A DNA stretch of 12,350 nt from Alphaproteobacteria bacterium (GCA_003454415.1 DMKG01000233.1:6502-18851), one strand, 5' to 3'; shown: positions 1 through 8,449, counted from the stretch's first letter. Made by a program: numbers and translations. Notes: generated by a model from the letters alone, not told the origin.

Positions 1-1005
1 GTGATCGCCTATTCCACCTGTTCCCAGCTTGGCTATATGTTCTTCGCCGCGGGAGTATCCGCCTATAATGTGGCGGTCTTCCATCTGTTCACCCACGCTT
101 TCTTCAAAGCGCTGCTGTTTCTTGGCGCAGGTTCGGTGATTCATGCGATGTCCGATGAACAGGACATGCGCAGGATGGGTGGGGTTTACCGGCTGATTCC
201 CGCGACCTGGGTGCTGATGCTGATCGGCACGCTGGCGCTGACCGGCTTTCCCCTGACCGCAGGATATTTTTCAAAGGACGCTGTGATCGAGGCGGCCTAC
301 GCAGCGGGCAGCGATGTCGGTCAGTACGGGTTCGCCATGGGGGTGGTCGCCGCCGCCATGACCGCATTCTATTCCTGGCGGCTCATCTTCATGACTTTCC
401 ATGGGAAGACCCGCGCCAGCGAGGAAGTGCTCTCCCATATGCATGAATCGCCGCCAGTCATGCTGGCGCCGCTGATGATTCTGGCCATAGGGGCGTTATT
501 CGCTGGCGCGGTTTTCGCAGGTTCGTTCATTGGCGAACATTCCAGCGAGTTCTGGGGCAACGCCCTGTTCGTCATGCCGGACAAGAATATCCTGGAGGCT
601 ATGCACCATGTGCCGGCATGGGTGAAATATTCACCGGTCGTAGCTGGTTTCGTGGGGCTGCTGCTTGCCTATTATATGTATATCCGCAGACCGGATGTTC
701 CAGCCAGCCTGGCGGAAACCCATTATGGTCTTTATCAGTTCCTGCTCAACAAATGGTATTTCGACGAATTGTACGATCTGCTTTTCGTGCGCCCCGCCAA
801 GGCTATCGGTAATTTCCTGTGGGTGCGTGGCGATGGCGGGGTGATTGACCGATTCGGTCCGGATGGTATTGCTGAAGCGGTGCAGCGTGTGACGCGGCGG
901 GCTGTGCAGTTGCAGAGCGGCTATCTCTATCATTACGCCTTTGTGATGCTGATCGGATTGTCTGCGCTGACCACCTATTACATGTTTACAGGGGGCGCGC
1001 ATTGA
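1..1005 (+). CDS. nuoL: NADH-quinone oxidoreductase subunit L, C-terminal part (5' end outside window)
   Basis: Membrane subunit of proton-pumping complex I (NADH:quinone oxidoreductase). It is the most distal antiporter-like subunit and carries the long lateral helix. The first codon here is GTG, but the text that follows ([12 protein letters not shown]) is the well-known internal stretch of a mid-protein transmembrane helix, so this is not the start. Full NuoL is usually about 600-650 residues, and the 334 seen are the C-terminal half. The SKD motif (K92, D93 of this fragment, in GYFSKD) matches the Lys/Asp pair of the discontinuous helix in the distal channel. After about residue 200 the protein has the polar stretch expected of the lateral amphipathic helix, then a last hydrophobic segment near the C-terminus. 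The stop codon TGA shares one base with the ATG of nuoM. Identity is secure; the true start is unseen. Confidence 0.96.
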   Translation: MIAYSTCSQLGYMFFAAGVSAYNVAVFHLFTHAFFKALLFLGAGSVIHAMSDEQDMRRMGGVYRLIPATWVLMLIGTLALTGFPLTAGYFSKDAVIEAAYAAGSDVGQYGFAMGVVAAAMTAFYSWRLIFMTFHGKTRASEEVLSHMHESPPVMLAPLMILAIGALFAGAVFAGSFIGEHSSEFWGNALFVMPDKNILEAMHHVPAWVKYSPVVAGFVGLLLAYYMYIRRPDVPASLAETHYGLYQFLLNKWYFDELYDLLFVRPAKAIGNFLWVRGDGGVIDRFGPDGIAEAVQRVTRRAVQLQSGYLYHYAFVMLIGLSALTTYYMFTGGAH

Positions 1006-2528
1006 TGAGCGAGTGGCCGATCTTATCCCTGGTGACGTTTTTACCGTCGATTGGCGCATTATTCGTTCTGCTGATCCGCGGTGATGAAGCCGTGGTGGCG
1101 CAGAATGCGCGAATGGTGGCCCTGTGGACGACGCTGTTCACCTTTGCCCTTTCGCTGCTGCTCTGGTCGGGGTTCGACAACAGCACCGCAGCGTTCCAGT
1201 TCGTGGAGAAACACGCCTGGCTCGGCGGTAATATCAACTATCATATCGGGATAGACGGCATTTCGATGCCGTTCATCATTCTGACCACCTTTCTGATGCC
1301 GCTTTGCATATTGGCGTCCTGGGAAGCGATCACGGAGCGGGTCAAGGAATATATGATCGCGTTTCTGGTTCTGGAAACGCTGATGATTGGCGTGTTCGGG
1401 GCGCTGGACCTGGTGCTGTTCTACCTGTTTTTCGAGGGTGGTCTGATTCCGATGTTTCTTATCATCGGGGTGTGGGGGGGCAAGCGCCGGGTATATGCCT
1501 CATTTAAATTCTTCTTATATACGTTTGCGGGTTCCGTACTGATGCTGCTGGCGATAATGGCCATGTATTGGGACGCGCAAACAACCAATATCACTTCGCT
1601 GCTGGCGCATCGCTTTGGCGCAGGGATGCAGGCCTGGCTGTGGCTGGCGTTTTTTGCCTCTTTCGCCGTCAAGGTGCCGATGTGGCCCGTGCATACCTGG
1701 CTTCCGGACGCCCATGTCGAGGCGCCCACGGCCGGATCAGTCATTCTTGCAGGGGTGCTGCTGAAAATGGGAGGCTACGGTTTTCTGCGCTTTTCCCTGC
1801 CGATGTTTCCGGTCGCCTCGGATAATTTCACCCCGCTCGTGTTCGCCCTCAGCGTCGTCGCCATTATCTATACTTCTCTGGTGGCGCTGGCGCAGAAAGA
1901 CATGAAAAAGCTTATCGCCTATAGTTCCGTCGCCCATATGGGGTTTGTCACTATCGGGATGTTCGCCATGAATGTACAGGGCGTTCAGGGCAGCGTCATT
2001 CAGATGATCAGCCATGGTCTGGTCTCTGGCGCGCTGTTTCTCTGCGTCGGCGTCGTCTACGACCGCATCCATACCCGCGAGATTGACGCTTATGGAGGGC
2101 TGGTGCACCGCATGCCGCTTTACGCCTTTACCTTTTTGCTATTCACCCTTGGCACCATAGGCCTGCCGGCCACCAGTGGTTTCGTTGGGGAGTTCCTGAT
2201 TCTGGTCGGCGCGTATCAGGCAAACAGCTGGGTCGCGTTCGCCGCGACCACAGGAGTAGTCCTGGGGGCGGCCTATTCTCTTTGGCTTTACCGCCGCATC
2301 GTGTTCGGCGAACTGGTGAAAGACAATCTCAAAGATATTCTTGACTTGAACCGGCGTGAGATTGCGATTTTTGCGCCACTGGTGCTGGCTGTCCTTTGGA
2401 TCGGGATCTATCCCATGCCTCTTCTGGACGCGACTGCAGCCTCAGTGGAGAATCTGATTACCCATTATCAGGCGTCACTCGCCAGCTTCGGCGCGGGCGG
2501 TCCACCCCTCGCCCATGCGGCGCAATGA
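1005..2528 (+). CDS. nuoM: NADH-quinone oxidoreductase subunit M
   Basis: Second antiporter-like proton-channel subunit of complex I in the cytoplasmic membrane. The 507 residues match the usual length of about 500. Key charged residues can be placed: E144 in the FYLFFEGG helix, K223 in [18 protein letters not shown], and K254 in [10 protein letters not shown]. These correspond to the conserved Glu and two Lys of the proton path in the family. I start at ATG 1005, which overlaps the nuoL stop as TGATG; a TTG one codon earlier (1002) is open but less likely. A G-rich stretch (990-995) lies 9 bases before the ATG as a possible ribosome site. The family is strongly hydrophobic throughout and so is this protein, with a charged loop near residues 107-116. 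It is part of the nuoLMN end of the complex I operon, followed by nuoN after 18 bases. Confidence 0.97.
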   Translation: MSEWPILSLVTFLPSIGALFVLLIRGDEAVVAQNARMVALWTTLFTFALSLLLWSGFDNSTAAFQFVEKHAWLGGNINYHIGIDGISMPFIILTTFLMPLCILASWEAITERVKEYMIAFLVLETLMIGVFGALDLVLFYLFFEGGLIPMFLIIGVWGGKRRVYASFKFFLYTFAGSVLMLLAIMAMYWDAQTTNITSLLAHRFGAGMQAWLWLAFFASFAVKVPMWPVHTWLPDAHVEAPTAGSVILAGVLLKMGGYGFLRFSLPMFPVASDNFTPLVFALSVVAIIYTSLVALAQKDMKKLIAYSSVAHMGFVTIGMFAMNVQGVQGSVIQMISHGLVSGALFLCVGVVYDRIHTREIDAYGGLVHRMPLYAFTFLLFTLGTIGLPATSGFVGEFLILVGAYQANSWVAFAATTGVVLGAAYSLWLYRRIVFGELVKDNLKDILDLNRREIAIFAPLVLAVLWIGIYPMPLLDATAASVENLITHYQASLASFGAGGPPLAHAAQ

Positions 2529-2546
2529 GAAAGGGCAGCCGCCAGA

Positions 2547-4004
2547 ATGACTAGCACTGCTTTCATTTCGTCAGATCTGCTGATCCTACTGCCTGAAATT
2601 GTTCTGGCCTGCGGAAGTCTGTTCCTGCTTCTTCTGGGGGTATTCCGTCAGGCAGGCGGCGCGCGACTGGTCAGTCAGGGGTCGTATTTTCTGATATTCG
2701 TCACGGCTCTGCTGGTTCTGTTACAGCCGGACGTGCGAAGTATCGCCTTTTCTGGAAGTTTTATAGATGACGGATTTTCCCGTTTCGCCAAAATACTAAT
2801 CCTGCTGGGATCGGGCGTGACGCTGATCATGGCGCAAGGCTATCTGCATCGCGAAAACATGGACCGGTTTGAATTTCCGGTACTGGTTCTGCTGGCGAGC
2901 CTTGGCATGATGCTGATGGTGTCGGCGGGGGATCTGATTTCACTTTATATGGGGCTGGAGCTTCAGAGCCTCTCGCTTTACGTGCTGGCGGCTTTCAAGC
3001 GGGATTCACAGCGCGCCACCGAAGCCGGGCTGAAATATTTTGTCCTTGGCGCGCTGGCTTCCGGCATGCTGCTATATGGCGCAGCCCTGATCTATGGCTT
3101 TACGGGCACGGTAAATTTCGCCAAGCTCGCCGCGTTTTTCAGTGCTGGTCATGGCGAAACCGGTCTTGGCCTGATTTTCGGTCTCGTGTTCCTGACAGCA
3201 GGCCTCGCGTTCAAAATTTCGGCCGTGCCGTTTCACATGTGGACACCCGACGTCTATGAAGGCGCGCCGACGCCGGTGACGGCCTTCCTGGCTTCGTCGC
3301 CAAAAATCGCCGCCATGGCGCTTTTCATACGTGTTCTGTCTCAGCCAATGCTCGGCATGATGGAGCAATGGCAGCAGATCATTGTATTTATCGCCATCGC
3401 CTCCATGGTGCTGGGCGCCTTTGCCGCCATAGGTCAGCATAATATCAAACGTCTGATGGCTTACAGCTCCATCGGTCATATGGGTTTTGCGCTGGTGGGG
3501 CTCGCGGCTGGAACAGAAGAGGGGGTGCGCGCCGTATTAATCTATCTTGCGCTCTATCTCGCCATGAATTTTGGCGTTTTTGGCTGTATTCTCGCCATGC
3601 GGGACAAGAATGTCATGCTGGAAAAGATAGAAGATCTGGGGGGGCTCGCCCGCACGCGGCCTATGATGGCGCTGGCTCTTGCGATACTCATGTTTTCTCT
3701 TGCGGGGGTGCCGCCCCTGGCGGGTTTCTTCGGCAAATTCTACGTATTTCTGGCGGCCATTCATTCCGGTCTTTACGGCATGGCGGTGATCGGCGTTCTG
3801 GCCAGTGTTGTGGGCGCCTATTACTATCTGCGCATCGTCAAGATCATGTATTTCGACGAGCCCGCGGCGGTGCAGACTTCACCCATGTCCCGTTCCCTGG
3901 GGATCATTGTCAGCGCCTCAAGCGTGTTCACACTGTTTTTCTTTCTTTACCCCCTTCCGGTAATGAATATCACCGCCAAAGCCGCTTCTTCCCTGTTTCA
4001 ATAG
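2547..4004 (+). CDS. nuoN: NADH-quinone oxidoreductase subunit N
   Basis: Third antiporter-like subunit of complex I, the one nearest the quinone-reducing arm among L, M and N. The 485 residues are the usual length. The proton-path residues are present: E138 in LYMGLELQSLSLY, K223 in GLAFKISAVPFHMWTPDVYEGAPTPV, and K253 in SSPKIAAM. The YSSIGHMGF helix and the PPLAGFFGKFYVF motif near residue 390 are also typical. The protein is hydrophobic throughout. ATG 2547 follows a purine-rich stretch (GAGAAAGGG, 2527-2535) at a somewhat long spacing, and no better start exists. nuoN normally ends the nuo operon. Here birA begins 9 bases after its stop, so the downstream genes are probably read from the same transcript. 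Confidence 0.97.
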   Translation: MTSTAFISSDLLILLPEIVLACGSLFLLLLGVFRQAGGARLVSQGSYFLIFVTALLVLLQPDVRSIAFSGSFIDDGFSRFAKILILLGSGVTLIMAQGYLHRENMDRFEFPVLVLLASLGMMLMVSAGDLISLYMGLELQSLSLYVLAAFKRDSQRATEAGLKYFVLGALASGMLLYGAALIYGFTGTVNFAKLAAFFSAGHGETGLGLIFGLVFLTAGLAFKISAVPFHMWTPDVYEGAPTPVTAFLASSPKIAAMALFIRVLSQPMLGMMEQWQQIIVFIAIASMVLGAFAAIGQHNIKRLMAYSSIGHMGFALVGLAAGTEEGVRAVLIYLALYLAMNFGVFGCILAMRDKNVMLEKIEDLGGLARTRPMMALALAILMFSLAGVPPLAGFFGKFYVFLAAIHSGLYGMAVIGVLASVVGAYYYLRIVKIMYFDEPAAVQTSPMSRSLGIIVSASSVFTLFFFLYPLPVMNITAKAASSLFQ

Positions 4005-4013
4005 GGAGGGATC

Positions 4014-4769
4014 ATGCCGCCGCGCATGCCTGAAACCTATCGCGTCCTCGTCTATGATGAGCTGGACAGCACCATGGACGAGGCCCGGCGTCAAATAGCC
4101 CAGGGCGTCGCTGCCCCATTTTGGATCATTGCCGCCCGCCAGACCAGGGGGCGCGGGCGGCGCAACCGGGTCTGGACCTCGTCGGCTGGAAATCTGTTTT
4201 GCACCCTTGTGCTGAATCCGGAAACCACCGTCGCTGAAGCCGCAAAACTCTCCTTCCTGACTGCGCTTTCGGTCGGGGAAAGCCTGGACCAGTTCACCCG
4301 AAACCCGTTACGGATCCGGTTCAAGTGGCCGAATGACGTTCTCCTGGATGGAGCAAAAGTAGCTGGCGTGCTGCTGGAGGCGGAATCGCACCCGGCCGGC
4401 CCGCTGGTCTGGCTTTCCATAGGTATTGGCGTCAATCTCGCGCATTATCCTGAAAATACAGAGTGGCCCGCGACCAGCCTGGCTGCCTCCGGTATAGAGA
4501 GCCCCCATCCCCATGCGGTGCTGGAGGCGCTTGCCGCGCGTTTTGCGCATTGGCTGGAGCGCTGGCGAAGGGAAGGATTTGCGCCGGTCAAGACGGCATG
4601 GCTTGACCGGGCCGCCCGTGTTGGGGAAAAAATCGAGGTGCGACTCGACAAAGAGACCCTTCACGGGATATTCAGCACTCTGGACGATAGTGGCGCCCTT
4701 GTCCTGACCGGGCCGGATGGCGCGATCCGTCTGGTTTCGGCTGGAGATGTGTTTTTTTCTAAAGATTGA
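4014..4769 (+). CDS. birA: Biotin--[acetyl-CoA carboxylase] ligase, short form without DNA-binding domain
   Basis: Activates biotin with ATP to biotinyl-5'-AMP and transfers it to the acceptor lysine of biotin-carrier proteins such as acetyl-CoA and propionyl-CoA carboxylases; cytoplasmic. At 251 residues it lacks the N-terminal helix-turn-helix of E. coli BirA, so it should not act as a biotin-operon repressor. Visible motifs are GRGRRNRVW (46-54, the biotinyl-AMP loop, with R49 at the place of E. coli R118), KWPNDVLL (104-111), K115 in the DGAKVAGVL segment, and GIGVNL (137-142). The usual third Gly of the loop is Asn51 here; the aac codon is clear. A small C-terminal SH3-like domain follows from about residue 205. 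A GGGAGGG stretch (4004-4010) sits just before ATG 4014. A second in-frame ATG at 4026 lies farther from it and is less likely. Confidence 0.95.
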   Translation: MPPRMPETYRVLVYDELDSTMDEARRQIAQGVAAPFWIIAARQTRGRGRRNRVWTSSAGNLFCTLVLNPETTVAEAAKLSFLTALSVGESLDQFTRNPLRIRFKWPNDVLLDGAKVAGVLLEAESHPAGPLVWLSIGIGVNLAHYPENTEWPATSLAASGIESPHPHAVLEALAARFAHWLERWRREGFAPVKTAWLDRAARVGEKIEVRLDKETLHGIFSTLDDSGALVLTGPDGAIRLVSAGDVFFSKD

Positions 4770-4778
4770 GTTATCCGT

Positions 4779-5564
4779 ATGTTGCTTGCCATTGACGTTG
4801 GGAACACCAATACGGTGTTTGCCGTTTTAAAGGATTCCGCTGTCATCGGTGAATGGCGCAGCGCCACTAAGGATATGCGGACGGCCGATGAATATATGGT
4901 CTGGCTCAGCCAGTTGATGCAGCTCAATGGAATCGCCCCTTCACAGATCGACGGCACGATCATCTCAACCGTCGTGCCGCAATCACTGTTCGATATCCGT
5001 ACCTTATGCCGCAAATATTTCCGAGGGGAGCCTCTGGTGGTTGGCGAAGATGGGGTCACGACAGGCTTGCGCATCAATATGCCGCGTCCCGAACAGGTTG
5101 GGGCGGACCGGTTGGTCAATGCGGTGGCCGCCCATGACGCCTATCCCGGCAATCTTATTGTCATAGATTTTGGCACGGCGACAACCTTCGACGTCGTATC
5201 CGAAAAGGGTGATTATGAAGGCGGTGTGATCGCCCCCGGCGTCAATCTCTCGCTACAGGCGCTGCATGGCGCGGCAGCCAAGCTTCCGCATATTGCAGTG
5301 CGCCGGCCGGACGCCGTGATTGGCAAGGATACGGTTTCTGCAATGCTTTCCGGGGTGTATTGGGGCTATATTGGTCTGGTTGAAGGTATCGTTTCGCGTC
5401 TGAAGGAAGAATTTGGAAAACCCATGACAGTAATCTCAACCGGCGGACTTGGGCATTTGCTGCGCCATGGAACGCCGGCGATTGAACATTTTGACCCTGA
5501 TCTGACCATCAGGGGGCTTGCGCTGATCTATCAGTACAACCATAACAAAGGTCAGCACGGTTGA
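4779..5564 (+). CDS. coaX: Type III pantothenate kinase
   Basis: Phosphorylates pantothenate with ATP, the first step of CoA synthesis; cytoplasmic. The type III enzymes are generally insensitive to CoA feedback and need a monovalent cation (family knowledge). The 261 residues are the usual length. It is an ASKHA-fold kinase: the phosphate loop is DVGNTNT (6-12), the catalytic-base motif is GADR (108-111, D110), the second phosphate motif is DFGTATTFDVV starting at D130, and the GGVIAPGV...L stretch follows near residue 147. Near the C-terminus STGGLGHL is also typical. It begins 9 bases after the birA stop with no strong ribosome site, which suggests coupling to birA. Its stop overlaps the start of rnj. 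The birA-coaX-rnj order is common in alphaproteobacteria. Confidence 0.96.
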   Translation: MLLAIDVGNTNTVFAVLKDSAVIGEWRSATKDMRTADEYMVWLSQLMQLNGIAPSQIDGTIISTVVPQSLFDIRTLCRKYFRGEPLVVGEDGVTTGLRINMPRPEQVGADRLVNAVAAHDAYPGNLIVIDFGTATTFDVVSEKGDYEGGVIAPGVNLSLQALHGAAAKLPHIAVRRPDAVIGKDTVSAMLSGVYWGYIGLVEGIVSRLKEEFGKPMTVISTGGLGHLLRHGTPAIEHFDPDLTIRGLALIYQYNHNKGQHG

Positions 5565-7222
5565 GTGACGGACTGTACTTCCTTGCGCTTGGAGGGGCTG
5601 GAGAGATTGGGATGAACCTCAATCTTTATGGTTATGGCCCCAGAAACAGACAGAAATGGATCATCGTCGATATGGGGGTGACCTTCGGCGATGATACGGC
5701 TCCCGGGATCGATCTGATCATGGCGGACCCTGATTTCATCGCCAGCCGCCGCAAGGATTTACTCGGCATCGTCTTAACTCATGCCCATGAAGACCATCTT
5801 GGCGCCGTCGGGCATTTATGGCCTGATCTGCGCTGCCCGATCTACGCCACGCCGTTTACCGCCCGCATGCTTCGTGACAAGCTGGAAGAAGCGGGCATCG
5901 CCCATGAGGCGAAGGTCACCGTGACCCCATTAGGGGGGCAATTCCAGCTTGGTCCTTTCGATATTTCCTATCTTTCCCTGACCCATTCCATTCCTGAGCC
6001 CAATGCTCTGGCGATCCGTACGCCGCTTGGGAACATTCTGCATACAGGGGACTGGAAGATCGATCCTGATCCGCTGCTGGGGGCGCCAATGGATATCCCC
6101 GCCCTGAAAGCATTTGGCGATGAGGGTGTTCTGGCGATGGTTTGCGACAGCACCAATGTCTTCTCGCCAGGGCGGGCCGGATCGGAAGCCGCCGTGCGAT
6201 CCAGTCTTTCAACCCTGCTCAGCGGGTTGAAGGGCAGGGTTGCGGTCACCGCCTTCGCCTCCAATGTGGCGCGGGTGGAAACCATCGCCAAGGCGGCTGC
6301 GCAGCATGGCCGTGAGGTCGTCCTGGTTGGGCGCTCCATGCACAGAGTGGTGAGGGCAGCCCGTGAAACCGGATACTTGCAGGATTTTCCCAAAGTATTA
6401 CGTGAAGAAGAAGCGGCGAGCCTTCCTCCCGATAACGTTCTGTATATCTGCACCGGCAGCCAGGGAGAGCCGCGCGCGGCGCTTTCGCGGATCGCTTATG
6501 GCGACCATCCGCGCGTGGGCCTTGAAGCTGGCGATACGGTGATTTTTTCTTCCCGCATCATACCTGGAAATGAACGCTCCATCTTCACGTTGCAGAACCG
6601 CCTTGCGCAGCGAGGCGTCTCCATCATTACGGAAAAGGATCATTTTGTGCATGTGTCCGGTCATCCCTGCCGTGACGAACTGGAGGATATGTACCGGTGG
6701 GTGCGTCCGAAGATTGCTATTCCGGTTCATGGGGAAATCCGCCACATGATGGAGCACGCAAAACTGGCGCAGGAATTACAGACGCCGCAAACCCTGCTTG
6801 CTCCCAACGGTTCTATGGTGTGGCTGGCTCCGGGCAAGGCGCATATTACCGAAGAAGTTTATACTGGCCGCCTCTACCTCGATGGCGATGTGCTGACGCC
6901 TGTGGATGACGGACAGGTGGATGAACGCCGCAGGCTTTCCAATGCCGGCCATTTGGGGGTTATGATTGTCCTCGATGAAGATGGAGTGCTTTATACCGCG
7001 CCTCGCGTCACCTTATTTGGCATCCCCACGGCGGATGGACGGATCGACGATCTGCGGGAGGAAGTGGCGCAAGAAGTCAAGGACGCAATAGACAGGTTAC
7101 GCGGCAAACAGGCGCAGGATGACGTGGCGGTGAAAGAGGCGGCTTTACGCGCCGCGCGCCGGATCATCAAGGAAGCTACGGGGAAAAAACCCGTAACCCA
7201 GGCCGAAGTTGTACGAATCTGA
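5561..7222 (+). CDS. rnj: Ribonuclease J (metallo-beta-lactamase / beta-CASP family)
   Basis: Dual 5'-3' exonuclease and endonuclease of the RNase J group, acting in mRNA turnover and rRNA 5' maturation; cytoplasmic. The 553 residues match family length. Metal-site motifs are HAHEDH (74-79), H142 in SLTHSIPEPNA, D164 in HTGDWK and H390 in IPVHGE. The beta-CASP region carries GSQGEPRAAL from residue 299 and SGH (366-368). A lysine- and arginine-rich C-terminal domain starts near residue 450. The only start that keeps the expected N-terminus (LALGGAGEIGMN) is TTG 5561, whose bases overlap the coaX stop as TTGA. AAAGG (5547-5551) lies 9 bases before it. This makes reinitiation after coaX the likely mode of translation and probably lowers yield. 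All active-site residues are present. Confidence 0.96.
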   Translation: MSDGLYFLALGGAGEIGMNLNLYGYGPRNRQKWIIVDMGVTFGDDTAPGIDLIMADPDFIASRRKDLLGIVLTHAHEDHLGAVGHLWPDLRCPIYATPFTARMLRDKLEEAGIAHEAKVTVTPLGGQFQLGPFDISYLSLTHSIPEPNALAIRTPLGNILHTGDWKIDPDPLLGAPMDIPALKAFGDEGVLAMVCDSTNVFSPGRAGSEAAVRSSLSTLLSGLKGRVAVTAFASNVARVETIAKAAAQHGREVVLVGRSMHRVVRAARETGYLQDFPKVLREEEAASLPPDNVLYICTGSQGEPRAALSRIAYGDHPRVGLEAGDTVIFSSRIIPGNERSIFTLQNRLAQRGVSIITEKDHFVHVSGHPCRDELEDMYRWVRPKIAIPVHGEIRHMMEHAKLAQELQTPQTLLAPNGSMVWLAPGKAHITEEVYTGRLYLDGDVLTPVDDGQVDERRRLSNAGHLGVMIVLDEDGVLYTAPRVTLFGIPTADGRIDDLREEVAQEVKDAIDRLRGKQAQDDVAVKEAALRAARRIIKEATGKKPVTQAEVVRI

Positions 7223-7241
7223 AGAATTCAAGGAGAGAAAA

Positions 7242-7646
7242 ATGATCGGCAAACTGAATCATGTGGCCATCGCCGTACCAGATGCGGTTGCCGCAGGCAG
7301 GATTTACCGCGACACGCTGGGCGCGAAAATCACCGAAAAAGTCCCTCAGCCAGACCATGGGGTCTATACGGTGTTCGTGGAGCTTCCCAATACCAAGATC
7401 GAACTGATCGAGCCTCTTGGGGATAATTCTCCCATCGCCGGCTTTCTTTCCAAGAACCCGAAAGGGGGCATCCATCATGTATGCTACGAGGTCGAGGATA
7501 TTCATGCGGCCTGCGCGCAAATGAAAAAGATGGGAGCGACCATCACTGGAACGGGTGAGCCACGCATCGGCGCCCATGGCAAACCGGTTGTGTTTCTGCA
7601 TCCCAAGGATTTTTCCGGAACGCTTATAGAACTGGAACAGGTATAG
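7242..7646 (+). CDS. mce: Methylmalonyl-CoA epimerase (VOC / glyoxalase fold)
   Basis: Interconverts (S)- and (R)-methylmalonyl-CoA, linking biotin-dependent propionyl-CoA carboxylase to B12-dependent methylmalonyl-CoA mutase. The 134 residues form two VOC half-repeats. Likely metal ligands are H7 (NHVAIAV), a carboxylate in the KIELIEPL strand (E54 or E57), H79 in GGIHHVCYEV and E130 in GTLIELEQV. The sequence resembles epimerase more than lactoylglutathione lyase (NSPIAGFL, then NPKGGIHHVCYEVEDI). I start at ATG 7242 because a strong AAGGAG (7230-7235) sits 6 bases upstream; an in-frame ATG at 7209 would lie inside rnj and lacks such a site. It follows rnj by 19 bases, the usual alphaproteobacterial order. 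With birA and coaX upstream it fits a propionyl-CoA theme, but that link is inference. Confidence 0.94.
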   Translation: MIGKLNHVAIAVPDAVAAGRIYRDTLGAKITEKVPQPDHGVYTVFVELPNTKIELIEPLGDNSPIAGFLSKNPKGGIHHVCYEVEDIHAACAQMKKMGATITGTGEPRIGAHGKPVVFLHPKDFSGTLIELEQV

Positions 7647-7656
7647 GAAGGCGCTC

Positions 7657-7896
7657 GTGGGAATAGCTGGCGGTCTTGTTGCGTTTGTATGCATCTGGAT
7701 GGTTAGTCTGTTCATGGTCCTGCCCTGGGGGATCAGCAATCATCTGGAAGCTGGCGAGGAAGTGATTCCAGGCACCGATCCCGGCGCGCCGGTACGCCCC
7801 AGGATGCTGCTGAAAGTGGGCATAACCACCCTCATAGCCATGCTTTTGTGGGGCGTGCTCTATGTAGTCATCACTTACAGGCTGATCAGCCTGTAA
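7657..7896 (+). CDS. DUF1467 family small membrane protein
   Basis: Small protein of 79 residues with unknown function. Two hydrophobic segments (about 5-25 and 52-73) are separated by a polar loop holding SNHLEAGEEVIPGTDPGAP, the recognisable DUF1467 core. It should span the cytoplasmic membrane twice. In many alphaproteobacteria this gene sits between mce and proS, and here it follows mce as expected, but proS is absent and opposite-strand genes come next. The start is GTG 7657, with AGGAAGG (7645-7651) 5 bases upstream. The last seven codons and the stop form a perfect palindrome (separate entry). Nothing visible suggests a specific role. Confidence 0.88.
   Translation: MGIAGGLVAFVCIWMVSLFMVLPWGISNHLEAGEEVIPGTDPGAPVRPRMLLKVGITTLIAMLLWGVLYVVITYRLISL
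7875..7896. terminator. Perfect 22-base palindrome at the convergent gene ends; possible bidirectional terminator
   Basis: The two 11-base halves (TTACAGGCTGA and TCAGCCTGTAA) are exact reverse complements, with no spacer. As RNA this gives a 9-base-pair stem closed by a GAUC tetraloop. It covers the last codons and the TAA of the DUF1467 gene and lies 39 bases beyond the stop of the opposing cinA gene, where both transcripts should end. Neither side has a proper U-run: the + side has only AUUU followed by mixed sequence. It may therefore work as a weak terminator, a 3'-end stabilising hairpin or a collision point rather than a classical intrinsic terminator. Confidence 0.5.
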
Positions 7897-7935
7897 ATTT
7901 CAGCCAATTTAAAGGCAGGCAGCGGATCAGGCGTA

Positions 7936-8427
7936 TCAGCGCACCTGTTTCAGCAGCAATTCCAGCGCCGCATGGACCGCCTGCATGCGGATTTCCTCGC
8001 GGCCGATGTCCCCGAACCGGTGTTCTTCATGCAGAATGGCCCTGCGTTCACGCGCCGCCGCTATGTGGACCAGACCGATCGGCTTCATGCGCGTGCCGCC
8101 TCCAGGCCCGGCGATTCCAGTAATGGCGATCCCCATATGGGCATTGGAGTTTTCCACAGCGCCTTCCGCCATCATGCGGACCACGGGCTCACTCACGGCG
8201 CCCACATCCGCCATGAGGTCGCCCGGCACGCCAAGCAGGTCGCGTTTCGCCTCATTGCTATAGGTGATGAAACCGCGGTCGAATACGGAAGAAGCGCCTG
8301 GAACGGAACAAAGGCAGGCGGAGATCAACCCGCCGGTGCAGGATTCCGCGGTGACAATGCGTAATCCCTCCGCCGCACAATCGGCCAGTAGCAGTTCGGC
8401 CAGCTTCAGGGTTTTGGTTGGAAACAT
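7936..8427 (-). CDS. cinA: Nicotinamide-nucleotide amidohydrolase, stand-alone CinA C-terminal domain (PncC type)
   Basis: Predicted to deamidate nicotinamide mononucleotide to nicotinate mononucleotide, recycling NMN made by DNA ligase back to NAD. The 163 residues are the CinA C-terminal domain alone, without the N-terminal molybdopterin-binding-like domain, as is common in this class. Motifs numbered from the chosen start are AESCTGG (27-33, nucleophile S29), ITYSNEAK (54-61, with Y56, N58 and K61) and ITGIAGPGGG (102-111). The start is a choice. ATG 8436 would add three residues, but its AAGG abuts the ATG with no spacing. ATG 8427 has AAGGA (8440-8436) 8 bases upstream and gives the MFP N-terminus common in the family. 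It is last in the minus-strand operon, 22 bases after the HIT gene. Confidence 0.93.
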   Translation of the reverse strand: MFPTKTLKLAELLLADCAAEGLRIVTAESCTGGLISACLCSVPGASSVFDRGFITYSNEAKRDLLGVPGDLMADVGAVSEPVVRMMAEGAVENSNAHMGIAITGIAGPGGGTRMKPIGLVHIAAARERRAILHEEHRFGDIGREEIRMQAVHAALELLLKQVR

Positions 8428-8449
8428 GGCGGACATCCTTTTTTTACCG

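Noticed and set aside
1..3. GTG at the first base as a gene start
   Set aside because: The residues that follow are internal NuoL sequence, so the gene is cut by the window edge.
631..1059. 142-residue minus-strand open frame under the end of nuoL
   Set aside because: Antisense shadow of the well-conserved nuoL and nuoM coding sequence with no recognisable domain.
7209..7241. Upstream ATG for methylmalonyl-CoA epimerase
   Set aside because: It would overlap rnj and add residues absent from the family; the strong AAGGAG serves ATG 7242.
8437..8445. Run of seven A before cinA as a possible slippage or frameshift site
   Set aside because: It lies in the untranslated gap between the HIT stop and the cinA start, so it cannot shift a coding frame; it is part of the ribosome-site region.
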